DNA of 60,343 nucleotides from Candidatus Cloacimonadota bacterium (lineage in GTDB: Bacteria > Cloacimonadota > Cloacimonadia > JGIOTU-2), in assembly GCA_023129415.1 (NCBI GenBank), contig JAGMCF010000077.1, positions 1 to 60,343 on the forward strand, in the 5' to 3' direction. The position numbers and the translations under genes are program-made. Each line of letters starts with the position of its first letter. The stretch's first letter is position 1. Below are positions 20,584 to 30,155 of the stretch, piece by piece. A model generated the notes under the pieces. It had not been told where the DNA came from and did not search any database. It saw only the letters and a list, made by a program, of their open reading frames with translations.

Positions 20584-20689
20584 TTTATCCTCCTTTGGAG
20601 GGCTTATCCTCCAATAATTTATTTTTATGACTGTTTTTTTATCAGTCTAAATATATTATAAATAAAAAGAATAAAATGTCAATAAAAAA

Positions 20690-20716
20690 TTAGCACTCTT
20701 ATGTTGAGAGTGCTAA
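20690..20716. promoter_or_regulatory. CIRCE operator (HrcA binding site) upstream of hsp20
   Basis: TTAGCACTC-ttatgttga-GAGTGCTAA: perfect 9-bp inverted repeat with 9-nt spacer. Confidence 0.95.
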
Positions 20717-20807
20717 TATATTTTATAAAATCAATAATTTTTTATTAATTTAATTGTTTATATGAAATTTTTCCCAAAAATTTTTAGTGTATATATCTAA
20801 ATATTTG

Positions 20808-21245
20808 TTAGCCAATATCTTCTTTTGTTTCTTGTATAATTAAGTTTTCTTCTTTGAAAATAATCTTTTCCCCTATAAAAAAATTCACGCTTCCAGAGAA
20901 TAACAATGCAATCAGATTACATATAATCACATCAAAATGGAAAATTCTTTCTATGGTAATAAGCAATGCCATTTTAACACTAAAAGAAATCAATGCAGCT
21001 CCATTATAAGCTGGAATACGACGGAAGAAATCACTTGTATTATGATAAACACGATGATTCCATATCCAAAAATAACAGATTACATAAGCCACCAGTATGC
21101 CAGCCTCAAACGAAATGGTTGGTCCTAAAATATAAGTTGTAAAATAAGAATGAAAAAAGAATCTGGTTAAAATAAATAGAACAATTGTATCTACAATTGC
21201 TCCCGCTATCCCCCTTAATGTAAATTTTAAAAATCTCTTAAACAT
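20808..21245 (-). CDS. GtrA-family membrane protein
   Basis: FLKFTLRGIAGAIVDTIVLFILTRFF, IVAYVICYFWIWNHRVYH, ALLFSGSVNFFIGEKIIFK. Confidence 0.8.
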   Translation of the reverse strand: MFKRFLKFTLRGIAGAIVDTIVLFILTRFFFHSYFTTYILGPTISFEAGILVAYVICYFWIWNHRVYHNTSDFFRRIPAYNGAALISFSVKMALLITIERIFHFDVIICNLIALLFSGSVNFFIGEKIIFKEENLIIQETKEDIG

Positions 21246-21479
21246 AAAATTATGTAATTATTTCTATATGTGCTGAATATAACAAATACTTTTTTAGCTC
21301 TTTATATCTATAAATAATCAAAATATTTAATAACAACTTAATGACACATTTCAAGTCATAAATTGATAGACCGCTAAAAAGTGTTCAAGGTTTTTATGAA
21401 ATTTATGTGAGATTTGACAAAAAAATTACACTTATTTTAGTTGCTACCAAAAAAAAATTAATTAATTCAGGAGAAACTA

Positions 21480-23258
21480 ATGAGAAAATTATTATCTTTT
21501 TTTGTATTAATTCTAATAATAAGCCCGATATTAAATGCATCTGAAAATATCAAAAATACAAAAACCAAAATTTTAACTCCCAAGGAAAAAGAAGAAAAAT
21601 GGTTCTCTGAAAATCCAGAAAGCTTACCTCACTGGATGACTGAAGAAGAGAAACTAAGAATCGATGAAATTGGTAAAGATTTTATGCCAACATACCCTCC
21701 TCCTTCACCAATAAGACAACCAGCTGAATTTGAGCCAATGGAAGGTGTTTTGATTAGATATCCATTTGGAATTTCTACATCCATTATTGCTGAGATGGCT
21801 GAAGATGTTATCGTTTACTGTGTGGTTACTTCATCTCAACAACCAAGTGCTTATACTATTATGTCAAATGCTGGTGTTAATATGGATAATGTCCAATTCA
21901 TTAATTGCTCAACTGATACTTACTGGATACGAGATTATGGTCCGTGGTTTATCTTCAATGGTGAAAATGAATCTGGAATAGTTGATTTTATTTACAATAG
22001 ACCCAGACCCAATGATGATGCTGTTCCGGGATATGTAGGTAGTTATTTGGGAATCGATGTTTATGGAATGAATATTGTTCATACTGGTGGAAATTATATG
22101 ACAGATGGACAAGGTATTGCTATTTCAACTAATCTTGTATGGCAAGAAAATCCGAGTATGACTCATGTAGAAATTGACTCAATTATGAATAAATATCTTG
22201 GAATTAATACTTATCATGTTGTGCCTGATGCACTTGGTGAATATATAAAGCATATCGATTGTTGGGCAAAATATCTCGCTCCAGATATAATTATGATCAT
22301 ACAAGTATCAACAAGTCATTCTTACTATTATGAAATTGAAGCTGCTGTGGACTATTTTGAAAGTCAGATGAGTTGCTACGGAACTCCTTATCAGGTTGAG
22401 AGAGTTTATACACATTTGTATCAGCCTTATATCAACTCTCTTGTTTTGAATAACAAGGTTCTTATTCCTATAACCGGAAGCATTTGGGATGATGACGCAA
22501 TTGCTTCATATCAAACAGCAATGCCAGGATACGAAGTCCTTGGTTTCTCTGGTTCATGGTCTAATACTGATGCATTGCACTGCAGAACTATGGGAGTTAC
22601 TGATAGAGGGATGTTATATATTAAGCACACACCTATTGAAGATACAGTTTATACGGCAAATGACTATTTTGTTCAAGCCAATATTACTCCTTACAGTGAT
22701 GAAAATGTGATAGAAGATTCCACTATTGTTTATTGGAAAACCTCAGATGAGGATGAGTTTAATGCTATTCAAATGCAGCAGGTTGGTAATCGCTACTTTG
22801 CATTTATCCCATCTCAACCTGACGGAACAACTATACAGTATTATATCCACTCTGCTGACAGTTCTGGTAGAAGCGAAAATCATCCTTACATCGGTGCTCC
22901 AGATGCTAATTCATTTTATGTGCAAAGTGGTGTTAGCATAGATACTCAAATAGCATCTCAGAAAAACATAATACTTTATCAAAATTATCCCAACCCCTTC
23001 AGCAGTTCTACCACAATATTTTTTAATTTAGCCACCGGTCTTCGCTACGCTACGCCCGGGCAGGCAGAGATAAAAATTTATAACATCAAAGGACAACTAG
23101 TAAAGAATTTCGAACTCCGAACTCCGAATTCCGAATTTACGAAGGTTGTCTGGGATGGAAAAGATGAAAATGGAAAAGAAGTTCCAAACGGAATTTATTT
23201 TTGTAGATTATCTTCAGGAGATAAATTAGCAGTTAAGAAGATGCTACTTCTGAAATAG
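21480..23258 (+). CDS. Secreted Porphyromonas-type peptidylarginine/agmatine deiminase with T9SS-like C-terminal sorting domain
   Basis: Signal peptide; PAD_porph motifs FEPMEGVLIRYP, DTYWIRDYGPWFIF, HTGGNYMTDG, GEYIKHIDCWAKYL (HxD), SNTDALHCRTMGV (catalytic Cys); CTD YQNYPNPFSSSTTIFFNL..AEIKIYNIKGQLVK..VVWDGKDENGKEVPNGIYFCRL. Confidence 0.92.
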   Translation: MRKLLSFFVLILIISPILNASENIKNTKTKILTPKEKEEKWFSENPESLPHWMTEEEKLRIDEIGKDFMPTYPPPSPIRQPAEFEPMEGVLIRYPFGISTSIIAEMAEDVIVYCVVTSSQQPSAYTIMSNAGVNMDNVQFINCSTDTYWIRDYGPWFIFNGENESGIVDFIYNRPRPNDDAVPGYVGSYLGIDVYGMNIVHTGGNYMTDGQGIAISTNLVWQENPSMTHVEIDSIMNKYLGINTYHVVPDALGEYIKHIDCWAKYLAPDIIMIIQVSTSHSYYYEIEAAVDYFESQMSCYGTPYQVERVYTHLYQPYINSLVLNNKVLIPITGSIWDDDAIASYQTAMPGYEVLGFSGSWSNTDALHCRTMGVTDRGMLYIKHTPIEDTVYTANDYFVQANITPYSDENVIEDSTIVYWKTSDEDEFNAIQMQQVGNRYFAFIPSQPDGTTIQYYIHSADSSGRSENHPYIGAPDANSFYVQSGVSIDTQIASQKNIILYQNYPNPFSSSTTIFFNLATGLRYATPGQAEIKIYNIKGQLVKNFELRTPNSEFTKVVWDGKDENGKEVPNGIYFCRLSSGDKLAVKKMLLLK

Positions 23259-23507
23259 GTTTATCGGAAAAATATTTTTTCATTTGATTTGAAATAATCT
23301 TCTATGATACTCACAATATATCGGGATGTTGGATCATAATTTTGTATTTATTTTTTTACTCTTTAAATAACTTTTATTTGACAAAATTATTTTAATTATT
23401 ATTGAATTGTATTTATATTTTTGGGGACAAGATGAAAGCAAGAAAGAAAAAATTGTGTTTGAGTAATGACAATATTTTAATATTCCATTCTACCATTCAT
23501 ATCCCTG

Positions 23508-23556
23508 ATTTTTCATTTCTAATTTTACATTTTACATTTTTGATTTTTAATTTCAT
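23508..23556. repeat. Degenerate heptanucleotide tandem tract (about 7 units)
   Basis: atttttc-atttcta-attttac-attttac-atttttg-attttta-atttcat. Confidence 0.75.
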
Positions 23557-23560
23557 AATA

Positions 23561-23571
23561 CCCCCCCCCCC
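23561..23571. repeat. Homopolymeric C11 tract
   Basis: ataata-ccccccccccc-aacttac in AT-rich intergenic DNA. Confidence 0.9.
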
Positions 23572-23706
23572 AACTTACAACAAGTAAGCAAGTTACACAA
23601 ATATAAATTTTATATATTCCTTTCCAACCCGTCTTGGCTCGGCCAAGCCGAGACAGGTAGCAAATATATCTTTGTTATTGGAAAGAATAAATTCATTCGG
23701 AGGTGC

Positions 23707-23735
23707 CTTTCTACCGGCTTCTCTCTGGTAGAAAG
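23707..23735. other. Hairpin-forming sequence in leader of the small secreted protein gene
   Basis: CTTTCTACC-ggcttctctct-GGTAGAAAG. Confidence 0.5.
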
Positions 23736-23893
23736 GCTATCCGGATGGGTGAGCGTCTCTATTGTATAGGCAGAACAGAAACACGGAAACACAAAAAGAA
23801 CCTAAGGAGAATACCTTTTACTTTCTGCCATATAGGTAAAAAATGCTCGGGTGAGAGGTAAATGCGGAAAATGGAGTAAAATTTGGAGTAAAA

Positions 23894-24277
23894 ATGATTA
23901 AAAAAATTTTAACAGGTGCGATCTTGCTTGGGCTGCTTTTAGCAGGGAGCTTGATGGCAGAAGAAAAATGGACATTAAATATATATGTTGATGTATATGG
24001 TTATGCGGATCAAGTTGATATTGGATATCTTGATATTGACCATAACATAGTTCAATGGAGTGTTCAGACTTACTATAATGTTTCCAGTGGAACCACAATT
24101 CATTGTCAAATAAACGTTTGGCCTGACGATCCTTGCCCTATTTGGGTATTTGCAGAAGGATGGGGGCCACAAGGTGATGATTATGATGAATGTGATGCAA
24201 CTCTTCATTATCCAATGGATCTTGAATTATATTTAGGTGTTGTTCCCGAAGATCCTACTATTCCACAAGAAGAGTAA
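23894..24277 (+). CDS. Small secreted protein, unknown function
   Basis: Signal peptide MIKKILTGAILLGLLLAGSLMA, then 100+ aa acidic/aromatic mature domain; ggagtaaaa upstream. Confidence 0.6.
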   Translation: MIKKILTGAILLGLLLAGSLMAEEKWTLNIYVDVYGYADQVDIGYLDIDHNIVQWSVQTYYNVSSGTTIHCQINVWPDDPCPIWVFAEGWGPQGDDYDECDATLHYPMDLELYLGVVPEDPTIPQEE

Positions 24278-24292
24278 AAGCTGTTTATTATA

Positions 24293-24316
24293 GGGCAGAA
24301 GTATTTGCTTCTGCCC
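24293..24316 (+). terminator. Hairpin between small secreted protein and propeller gene
   Basis: GGGCAGAAG-tatttg-CTTCTGCCC; no long T run follows, so could be an attenuator. Confidence 0.5.
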
Positions 24317-24330
24317 TTACTATAAAACTT

Positions 24331-26628
24331 ATGGAAAATACAATGAAAAAATACCTTTTATTTTTTATTGTTTTTATTTTATCATGTATATTAACAACAT
24401 TACTTTTTGCCAACTATTTTACAATTGAGAAGATAAATGAATTTGCATTTGCACAAAGTTTTAATTATAGTGAGGAGACTATAATAATAGAGTATCCATA
24501 TTTATATGCATTAACCTCACATGGACTGGAAATTTATGAAATCCAGAATAATGGACAATTGCAACAGCTTTCCATTTTGCCTATAACTTCACCATATCGT
24601 TTTGTTTTGCAAAATAATTTTGTGTATATTATAAATGCAATTAATTATGGTGAGTACAGTTTTTATCCACTTTGCTTGTATCAGATAGATATTATTGATA
24701 AAGAAAATCCATATATTTATAACCAGATTGAATTTGAGGATCCCATTTCTACTTTTCAAATACAGATCTTTAATAATTACCTCTATTTATTGAGTCTTTC
24801 AATACCAGATAAAATATATACTATACCTGAGTTGGAATTATTTACCACTATTCCTGATTCAATAGATATTTGGAAAATTTGTGATAATGATAAAATAGGA
24901 GTAAACAAAGTATATGCCAGTCTTATGGATATATATGATGTTACAGACCTCACAAATATACAACTTATTGGCACCATAGATATGAATCCTATTCATGGAA
25001 GTTGTGTGCCAAGGTATTTTGAAATGTTGAATGATTCAGTACTAATTGCTGGTGGTCAAACTGCGATTTCTTTTTGGAATATCTCTGATAATGCTAATTG
25101 GGAATATATTTCCCACTATGAACCAGGAGATTATACAATATATGGGAAAAATTTTACAATCATTGGTAATTATTTGGTTCTGACCAGATTTGATGGATTG
25201 GAGCTTGTAGACATTTCTGATATTCATAATCCCCAATTTGCTGATTATCTCTTTTATTATCCCGCGGAGGCAAGCGCCGCCTATAATGAAAATTTATATG
25301 TTGCAACTAGACTTGATGGCATACAGAGATATCAAGTACCAAATGGTCAGATTAATTTCATAGAAAATATTTTTGAATATCCTGCATTCCGTTCAGGATA
25401 TATTTATTTAAATTATTTGTTTATTCAAACCTATCGTTATGGAATTCTTTTATTTGATATAAGTAATCCAAATGAGCCAGTAGAAATTCCAACCATACTT
25501 TCAAATCCAGATTTTAAAATACTACAGGGTTATGAAAATTTGATTGTAGTACAGGATTATTCTGATTATAGTTACAAAATATTTGATATATCTGAACCAC
25601 TAAATCCAATATTGACAAATACAATACTTATTGGCGATTGGCTTCAGATAGGTTTGTCTTATTTAAGATTTGATGATGCTGATCCAAATATCGTCTATTT
25701 TTTTACTGTTTATCCAAATACAATAATAAGAAAGTATGACATTTCTGAACCTGGAATCCCTGTATTATTATTTGAATATACTGACCTTGATGGAGATAGC
25801 TTCTTTGTGAGAAACGGGTATGGCTATATGCTGAGCGATATAAATAATTACCAGAACTTATATATCTTAGATGGATTATATGAAAATAGTCCATATATAG
25901 TAAACACAATTGACCATTTTTCTGAATATGAATATTCACCTGTTATACAACTTTGCAGTGAATATTTATATATGCGTAATTCGTATGAAGAAACAAAGTT
26001 TTTTAACTTAGATAATCCTATTATTCCGCTATTTGAATTTGATTTGGAAGTACCTTCAAATTCAGGTCAGTTGTTCACTTTTGATAATTTTATATTCACC
26101 AAAACCAGCGTCTCTTCCTATATTTATGATATAAGTGGGAATCCTTCGGGTATCTTGGAACCTATTGATAGTATTTATGGGTTAACATACATCTGTTCAA
26201 TAGATTTTTATGAGTCAGATGAAAATAATTATTTGTTTATTATTGAAGAATCTGATATAGGTGTTTTTGAGTTTTCGTATACACATTCTGTGGATGATGA
26301 AATTTTAAATAATGAAAAAATAAATCTTAATAACTATCCCAACCCATTCAGAACTTCTACAACTATATCTTTTTTCAACACAAAACCATCAAAGAATACA
26401 AAGATAAAAATCTATAATGTAAAGGGACAATTAGTGAAAACACTACTACCATTCACCCCCGTATGGTCGCAAGCTTCCTACGGGGCAGGCACTCACAACT
26501 CACCACTAATCAGTGTTATTTGGAATGGGAAAGATGAAAATGACAAGCAGGTTCCAAATGGTATTTACCTTTGTAAATTATCAATTGGGAAAGAAACGAT
26601 TGTGAGAAAGATGGTTTTGTTACGATAA
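24331..26628 (+). CDS. Secreted beta-propeller (LVIVD-like) protein with T9SS-like CTD
   Basis: Repeated 'yvYviN../LfDISNPNEPVEI/IFDISEPLNPI/KYDISEPGIPVL' units; C-terminal YPNPFRTSTTISF..TKIKIYNVKGQLVK..VIWNGKDENDKQVPNGIYLCKL. Confidence 0.75.
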   Translation: MENTMKKYLLFFIVFILSCILTTLLFANYFTIEKINEFAFAQSFNYSEETIIIEYPYLYALTSHGLEIYEIQNNGQLQQLSILPITSPYRFVLQNNFVYIINAINYGEYSFYPLCLYQIDIIDKENPYIYNQIEFEDPISTFQIQIFNNYLYLLSLSIPDKIYTIPELELFTTIPDSIDIWKICDNDKIGVNKVYASLMDIYDVTDLTNIQLIGTIDMNPIHGSCVPRYFEMLNDSVLIAGGQTAISFWNISDNANWEYISHYEPGDYTIYGKNFTIIGNYLVLTRFDGLELVDISDIHNPQFADYLFYYPAEASAAYNENLYVATRLDGIQRYQVPNGQINFIENIFEYPAFRSGYIYLNYLFIQTYRYGILLFDISNPNEPVEIPTILSNPDFKILQGYENLIVVQDYSDYSYKIFDISEPLNPILTNTILIGDWLQIGLSYLRFDDADPNIVYFFTVYPNTIIRKYDISEPGIPVLLFEYTDLDGDSFFVRNGYGYMLSDINNYQNLYILDGLYENSPYIVNTIDHFSEYEYSPVIQLCSEYLYMRNSYEETKFFNLDNPIIPLFEFDLEVPSNSGQLFTFDNFIFTKTSVSSYIYDISGNPSGILEPIDSIYGLTYICSIDFYESDENNYLFIIEESDIGVFEFSYTHSVDDEILNNEKINLNNYPNPFRTSTTISFFNTKPSKNTKIKIYNVKGQLVKTLLPFTPVWSQASYGAGTHNSPLISVIWNGKDENDKQVPNGIYLCKLSIGKETIVRKMVLLR
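26458..26490 (+). repeat. 33-bp element (copy 1) inserted in a heptad tract within CTD loop 2
   Basis: cccgtatggtcgcaagcttcctacggggcaggc; flanks rejoin as accattc|acc^actc|acaactc|accacta. Confidence 0.75.
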
Positions 26629-26654
26629 TCCTATTTATCTAAATCGGAGAACAT

Positions 26655-28628
26655 ATGAAAAAAATACTTATCTATACATTGCTTTTATTCTTTATTTCTT
26701 TAAAATTATATGCTGAATACAATCAATTACCAGGTTTTCCTTATTCTTCAGTTCAAGATGGGACATTTGGTTCAATGAGGGGAGTGGGTGTTGTTAACAT
26801 TAACGATGACCCTTTTTTAGAGATAGTAGTTTCTACCTTTGACACAACATTTGCTATAAATTATCAGGGAGAGAGATTGTGGACTGCATATACACCTCAT
26901 GAAGCACAAAATACTATGTCTTTTGCTGATATGGATAATGATGGCTATTTAGAAATATTACAAACTACAAGAAGTGGGTGGTTGTATATCTTAGATAAAG
27001 ATGGTAATAATTTTCCCGGATGGCCCAAATATTTTGGAACACCTGCTCCATATTTAAATTATGTAATAACCACACCAGTAGCTTATGATTTAGATGATAA
27101 TGGTCAGAAAGAGATTATTTGGGGAGACTTTGATACTTGCGGCTATCAAAACTATTTATATGTTGTTGATATTAATGGAGATAATTTTAATGATAACTTT
27201 CCTTTTCCCGTTCCTAATGGTGTTTCTGGTACACCTGCAATAGGAGATGTTGATAATGATGGTATTCCAGAAATTGTCTGTATGGATATTTATGAATTAT
27301 ATATTCTTAAACCTGATGGTTCAATTCTTGATGGATGGCCCCAACAACCATTTGATGGAAATGCAAAATATTGGAATACATCACCTGTTATTGCTGATTT
27401 GACAGGAGATGGATTTTTAGAAATAATAACTGCTGCTTTAGGTCCAATTCCTCCTGGAACACCCTCAGGTTTAATTGTATATACATATTATGGTACAATT
27501 CTTGATGGTTGGCCACAAGATTTTCCATATATCACAAAGTGCACTCCATCTGTTGCAGATTTAGATAATGATGGAACATTAGAAATAATCTGTGGTCGTG
27601 GAGATGTATATTCTCTTGGAAATTTATTATATATATTTGATATTAATGGTGAAAACTTCTTAAATGCTCCTTATTATAGCCATGGTAATGTAATGGGACC
27701 AATTATTATTGGAAACATAGACGATTCTTCTGAAAAAGAAATAATATTTGATTCAAATAGAGCTACTGCTTATCCTCATATAGGATATATACAGGGTATT
27801 CATTGCAATGGAGATACTATTATTGATTTTCCTTTACGACCCAAAGGTTGTACCTTGAGTAATTCCTCAGTATTTGGTGATATAAATCAAGATGGTGTAT
27901 TAGATTTAATTACATTTTCTGATGACATAATTCATGATGAAAGTTTATGGATTTATGTATACAATTTAGATCATCTATATAACCCACTTGAAATAGAATG
28001 GAAAACCTATCAATACGATTTTCAAAGGCTTGGTCAATATCATCCTCCCTACTCATTTGATCCACCAATAAATTTAACTGCTCATACAGATGAACATGGG
28101 GTATATCTTTTATGGCAACCACCAGAAAACAGAAGAAATTATGCCTATAATATCTTTCGTGATGATGATTTTCTTAAGCGTAATGCGGACACAACATATA
28201 TTGATACAGATGTGCAAAGCTACACAACATATTATTATTATGTTACATCTGTTTACGAACAGGGATATAGTCCACCTTCAGAAGTAATTGAAGTAACAAC
28301 AGACTCCATAATGTCTGTTGATAATTTGCCTTATTCAGATACATCCAAAATATGTCTAAACTGTTTCCCAAACCCCTTCACTACTTCCACAACAATTTCT
28401 TTTAATTTAGCCACCAGGCTTCGCTCCGCTTCGCCCGGGCAGGCAGAGATAAAAATTTATAATGTAAAAGGCCAATTGGTTCGAAAATTGTCAATAGTAA
28501 ATAGTCAATCTTCAATTGAATGGGATGGAAAAGATGAGAATGGGAAAGAAGTGCCAAATGGAATTTATTTTTATAGATTATCTTCAGGAGATAAATCAGC
28601 AATTAAGAAGATGCTACTTCTAAAATAG
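26655..28628 (+). CDS. Secreted FG-GAP/VCBS-repeat protein with FN3 domain and T9SS-like CTD
   Basis: Repeats such as FADMDNDGYLEILQT, IGDVDNDGIPEIVC, VADLDNDGTLEIICG; FN3-like PINLTAHTDEHGVYLLWQPPENRRNYAYNIFRDD; CTD FPNPFTTSTTISFNL..AEIKIYNVKGQLVR. Confidence 0.8.
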   Translation: MKKILIYTLLLFFISLKLYAEYNQLPGFPYSSVQDGTFGSMRGVGVVNINDDPFLEIVVSTFDTTFAINYQGERLWTAYTPHEAQNTMSFADMDNDGYLEILQTTRSGWLYILDKDGNNFPGWPKYFGTPAPYLNYVITTPVAYDLDDNGQKEIIWGDFDTCGYQNYLYVVDINGDNFNDNFPFPVPNGVSGTPAIGDVDNDGIPEIVCMDIYELYILKPDGSILDGWPQQPFDGNAKYWNTSPVIADLTGDGFLEIITAALGPIPPGTPSGLIVYTYYGTILDGWPQDFPYITKCTPSVADLDNDGTLEIICGRGDVYSLGNLLYIFDINGENFLNAPYYSHGNVMGPIIIGNIDDSSEKEIIFDSNRATAYPHIGYIQGIHCNGDTIIDFPLRPKGCTLSNSSVFGDINQDGVLDLITFSDDIIHDESLWIYVYNLDHLYNPLEIEWKTYQYDFQRLGQYHPPYSFDPPINLTAHTDEHGVYLLWQPPENRRNYAYNIFRDDDFLKRNADTTYIDTDVQSYTTYYYYVTSVYEQGYSPPSEVIEVTTDSIMSVDNLPYSDTSKICLNCFPNPFTTSTTISFNLATRLRSASPGQAEIKIYNVKGQLVRKLSIVNSQSSIEWDGKDENGKEVPNGIYFYRLSSGDKSAIKKMLLLK

Positions 28629-28705
28629 TATAAATATTTTGTAAAAATAAATAGCGGGTAGAGTTGAAAAAATCAAATCTATCCGTTTTTCTATATTTAT
28701 CTCAA

Positions 28706-28747
28706 ATTTGGGATTTGATATTTGTAATCTGATACTTAATATCTTTT
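28706..28747. repeat. Degenerate heptanucleotide tandem tract, intergenic
   Basis: atttggg-atttgat-atttgta-atctgat-acttaat-atctttt. Confidence 0.65.
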
Positions 28748-28770
28748 ACGAAAATTGAATTATTGAAAAT

Positions 28771-29742
28771 TTATATTCTATTTAATTTTTTTAAATGTTC
28801 TCTATAAGTTGTTGAAAAGATATGTCTTGATTTCTTACCAGCGAAAAAGAAAAAGTAATCGGTTTTTGCTGGATTTAATGCAGCATTAATTGATTTAATA
28901 CCAGGATTGCAAATAGGGGTTGGTGGCAAGCCAAGGTGTTTGTAAGTATTATAAATTGAATTTATTTTCAAATCCTCATAATAAATTTTCCTTCGCGACT
29001 TTCCTGATAATTCTAATGCATAAGCAACTGTTGGATCTGCTTGTAGAAGCATTCTGTTAGCAAGCCTATTTTTATAAACTCCTGCAATCAAAGCCCTCTC
29101 ATCATCACAAATTGCTTCTTTCTCAATAATTGAAGCTAAAATCAAAAAAGAATACAAAGAATCAAAAGGAATTTTTTCAGGATAAATAGTATTAAACTGA
29201 AGAAAAAAATTATCAACCATCATTTTTATGATATATTCTTCATCTGCAAAATATGGGATGTAATATGTATCTGGGAAAAGAAATCCTTCTAAATTTTCTG
29301 ACTCAATATTCAAAGATGAGACGAATGTTGTGTCTGATGTTAGCTTAACAAATTTTGAATAATCTGCTAAATTATTTTTTGCAAGTTGATATGCAATTTT
29401 ACGAACTGTAAATCCTTCTGGAATCGTAATTTGATTTTTAACTATCTCAGCATTAGAAAGAACTCTTATAACACCAATCAGAGAATATTTTCCTGAAAAA
29501 TTAAACTTTCCATAATGTAATTTTTGTTCTCTATTTAATAACTTACTAATTGTAACAAACATAGAAGCAGAACGAATTATTCCTTCTTCTTCTAATAAAG
29601 AACCTATCTTAGCAATTGAAATACCTTTTTTTATATTAATCGTTTTATTTGGAATTATTTGAGGTTTAAATACACCAATAAAAAAAGAAACCGAAAAACC
29701 AATAAGTATTAGAATAAGAACAAAAAACAAGAACTTTCTCAT
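28771..29742 (-). CDS. mltG: Endolytic transglycosylase MltG (YceG-like)
   Basis: ITIPEGFTVRKIAYQLA, NLEGFLFPDTYYIP, LILASIIEKEAICDDERALIAGVYKNRLANRMLLQADPTVAYAL, YNTYKHLGLPPTPICNPGIKSINAALNPAKTDYFFF. Confidence 0.93.
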   Translation of the reverse strand: MRKFLFFVLILILIGFSVSFFIGVFKPQIIPNKTINIKKGISIAKIGSLLEEEGIIRSASMFVTISKLLNREQKLHYGKFNFSGKYSLIGVIRVLSNAEIVKNQITIPEGFTVRKIAYQLAKNNLADYSKFVKLTSDTTFVSSLNIESENLEGFLFPDTYYIPYFADEEYIIKMMVDNFFLQFNTIYPEKIPFDSLYSFLILASIIEKEAICDDERALIAGVYKNRLANRMLLQADPTVAYALELSGKSRRKIYYEDLKINSIYNTYKHLGLPPTPICNPGIKSINAALNPAKTDYFFFFAGKKSRHIFSTTYREHLKKLNRI

Positions 29743-30155
29743 TATTTTCTATTCGTTAAATAATCTTTCAATATTAAGGAAGCAGCAATCATGTCCAGCT
29801 TGGATTTATTCTTTTTTAAAGATTTTTTTTGGATATTCAGAACTTCAGTTGCTTTTTGAGTAGTATAGGATTCATCCCAGAATATAATTGGTAAATGTAC
29901 ATACTTTTCTAATTCTTTGGCAAAATCTCTTACTTGTTTTGATTTTTTTGTTTCAATATTTTCAGTATTTAGAGGAATTCCAATAATGATTTTCCCTACA
30001 TCTTGATCTTTTACAATTTCAGCAATTTTAATAAAATATGATAGTATTTTCCTTGTATCAATTGTCAAATATGGAAAAGCAATAAGCTGTCCTGGATCAG
30101 ATAAAGCTATACCTATATGGCGTTCGCCATAGTCAATTGCCAATAACCTTTTCAA
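29742..30155 (-). CDS. ruvX: Putative pre-16S rRNA nuclease / Holliday-junction resolvase-like RuvX (YqgF)
   Basis: LLAIDYGERHIGIALSD, IIIGIPLNTE, IIFWDESYTTQKATEVL, KLDMIAASLILKDYL. Confidence 0.92.
   Translation of the reverse strand: MKRLLAIDYGERHIGIALSDPGQLIAFPYLTIDTRKILSYFIKIAEIVKDQDVGKIIIGIPLNTENIETKKSKQVRDFAKELEKYVHLPIIFWDESYTTQKATEVLNIQKKSLKKNKSKLDMIAASLILKDYLTNRK

Noticed and set aside
23402-23587. ORF 23402..23587 (+) as a small protein
   Set aside because: Entirely made of the heptad tract and C11 run; not credible as a gene.
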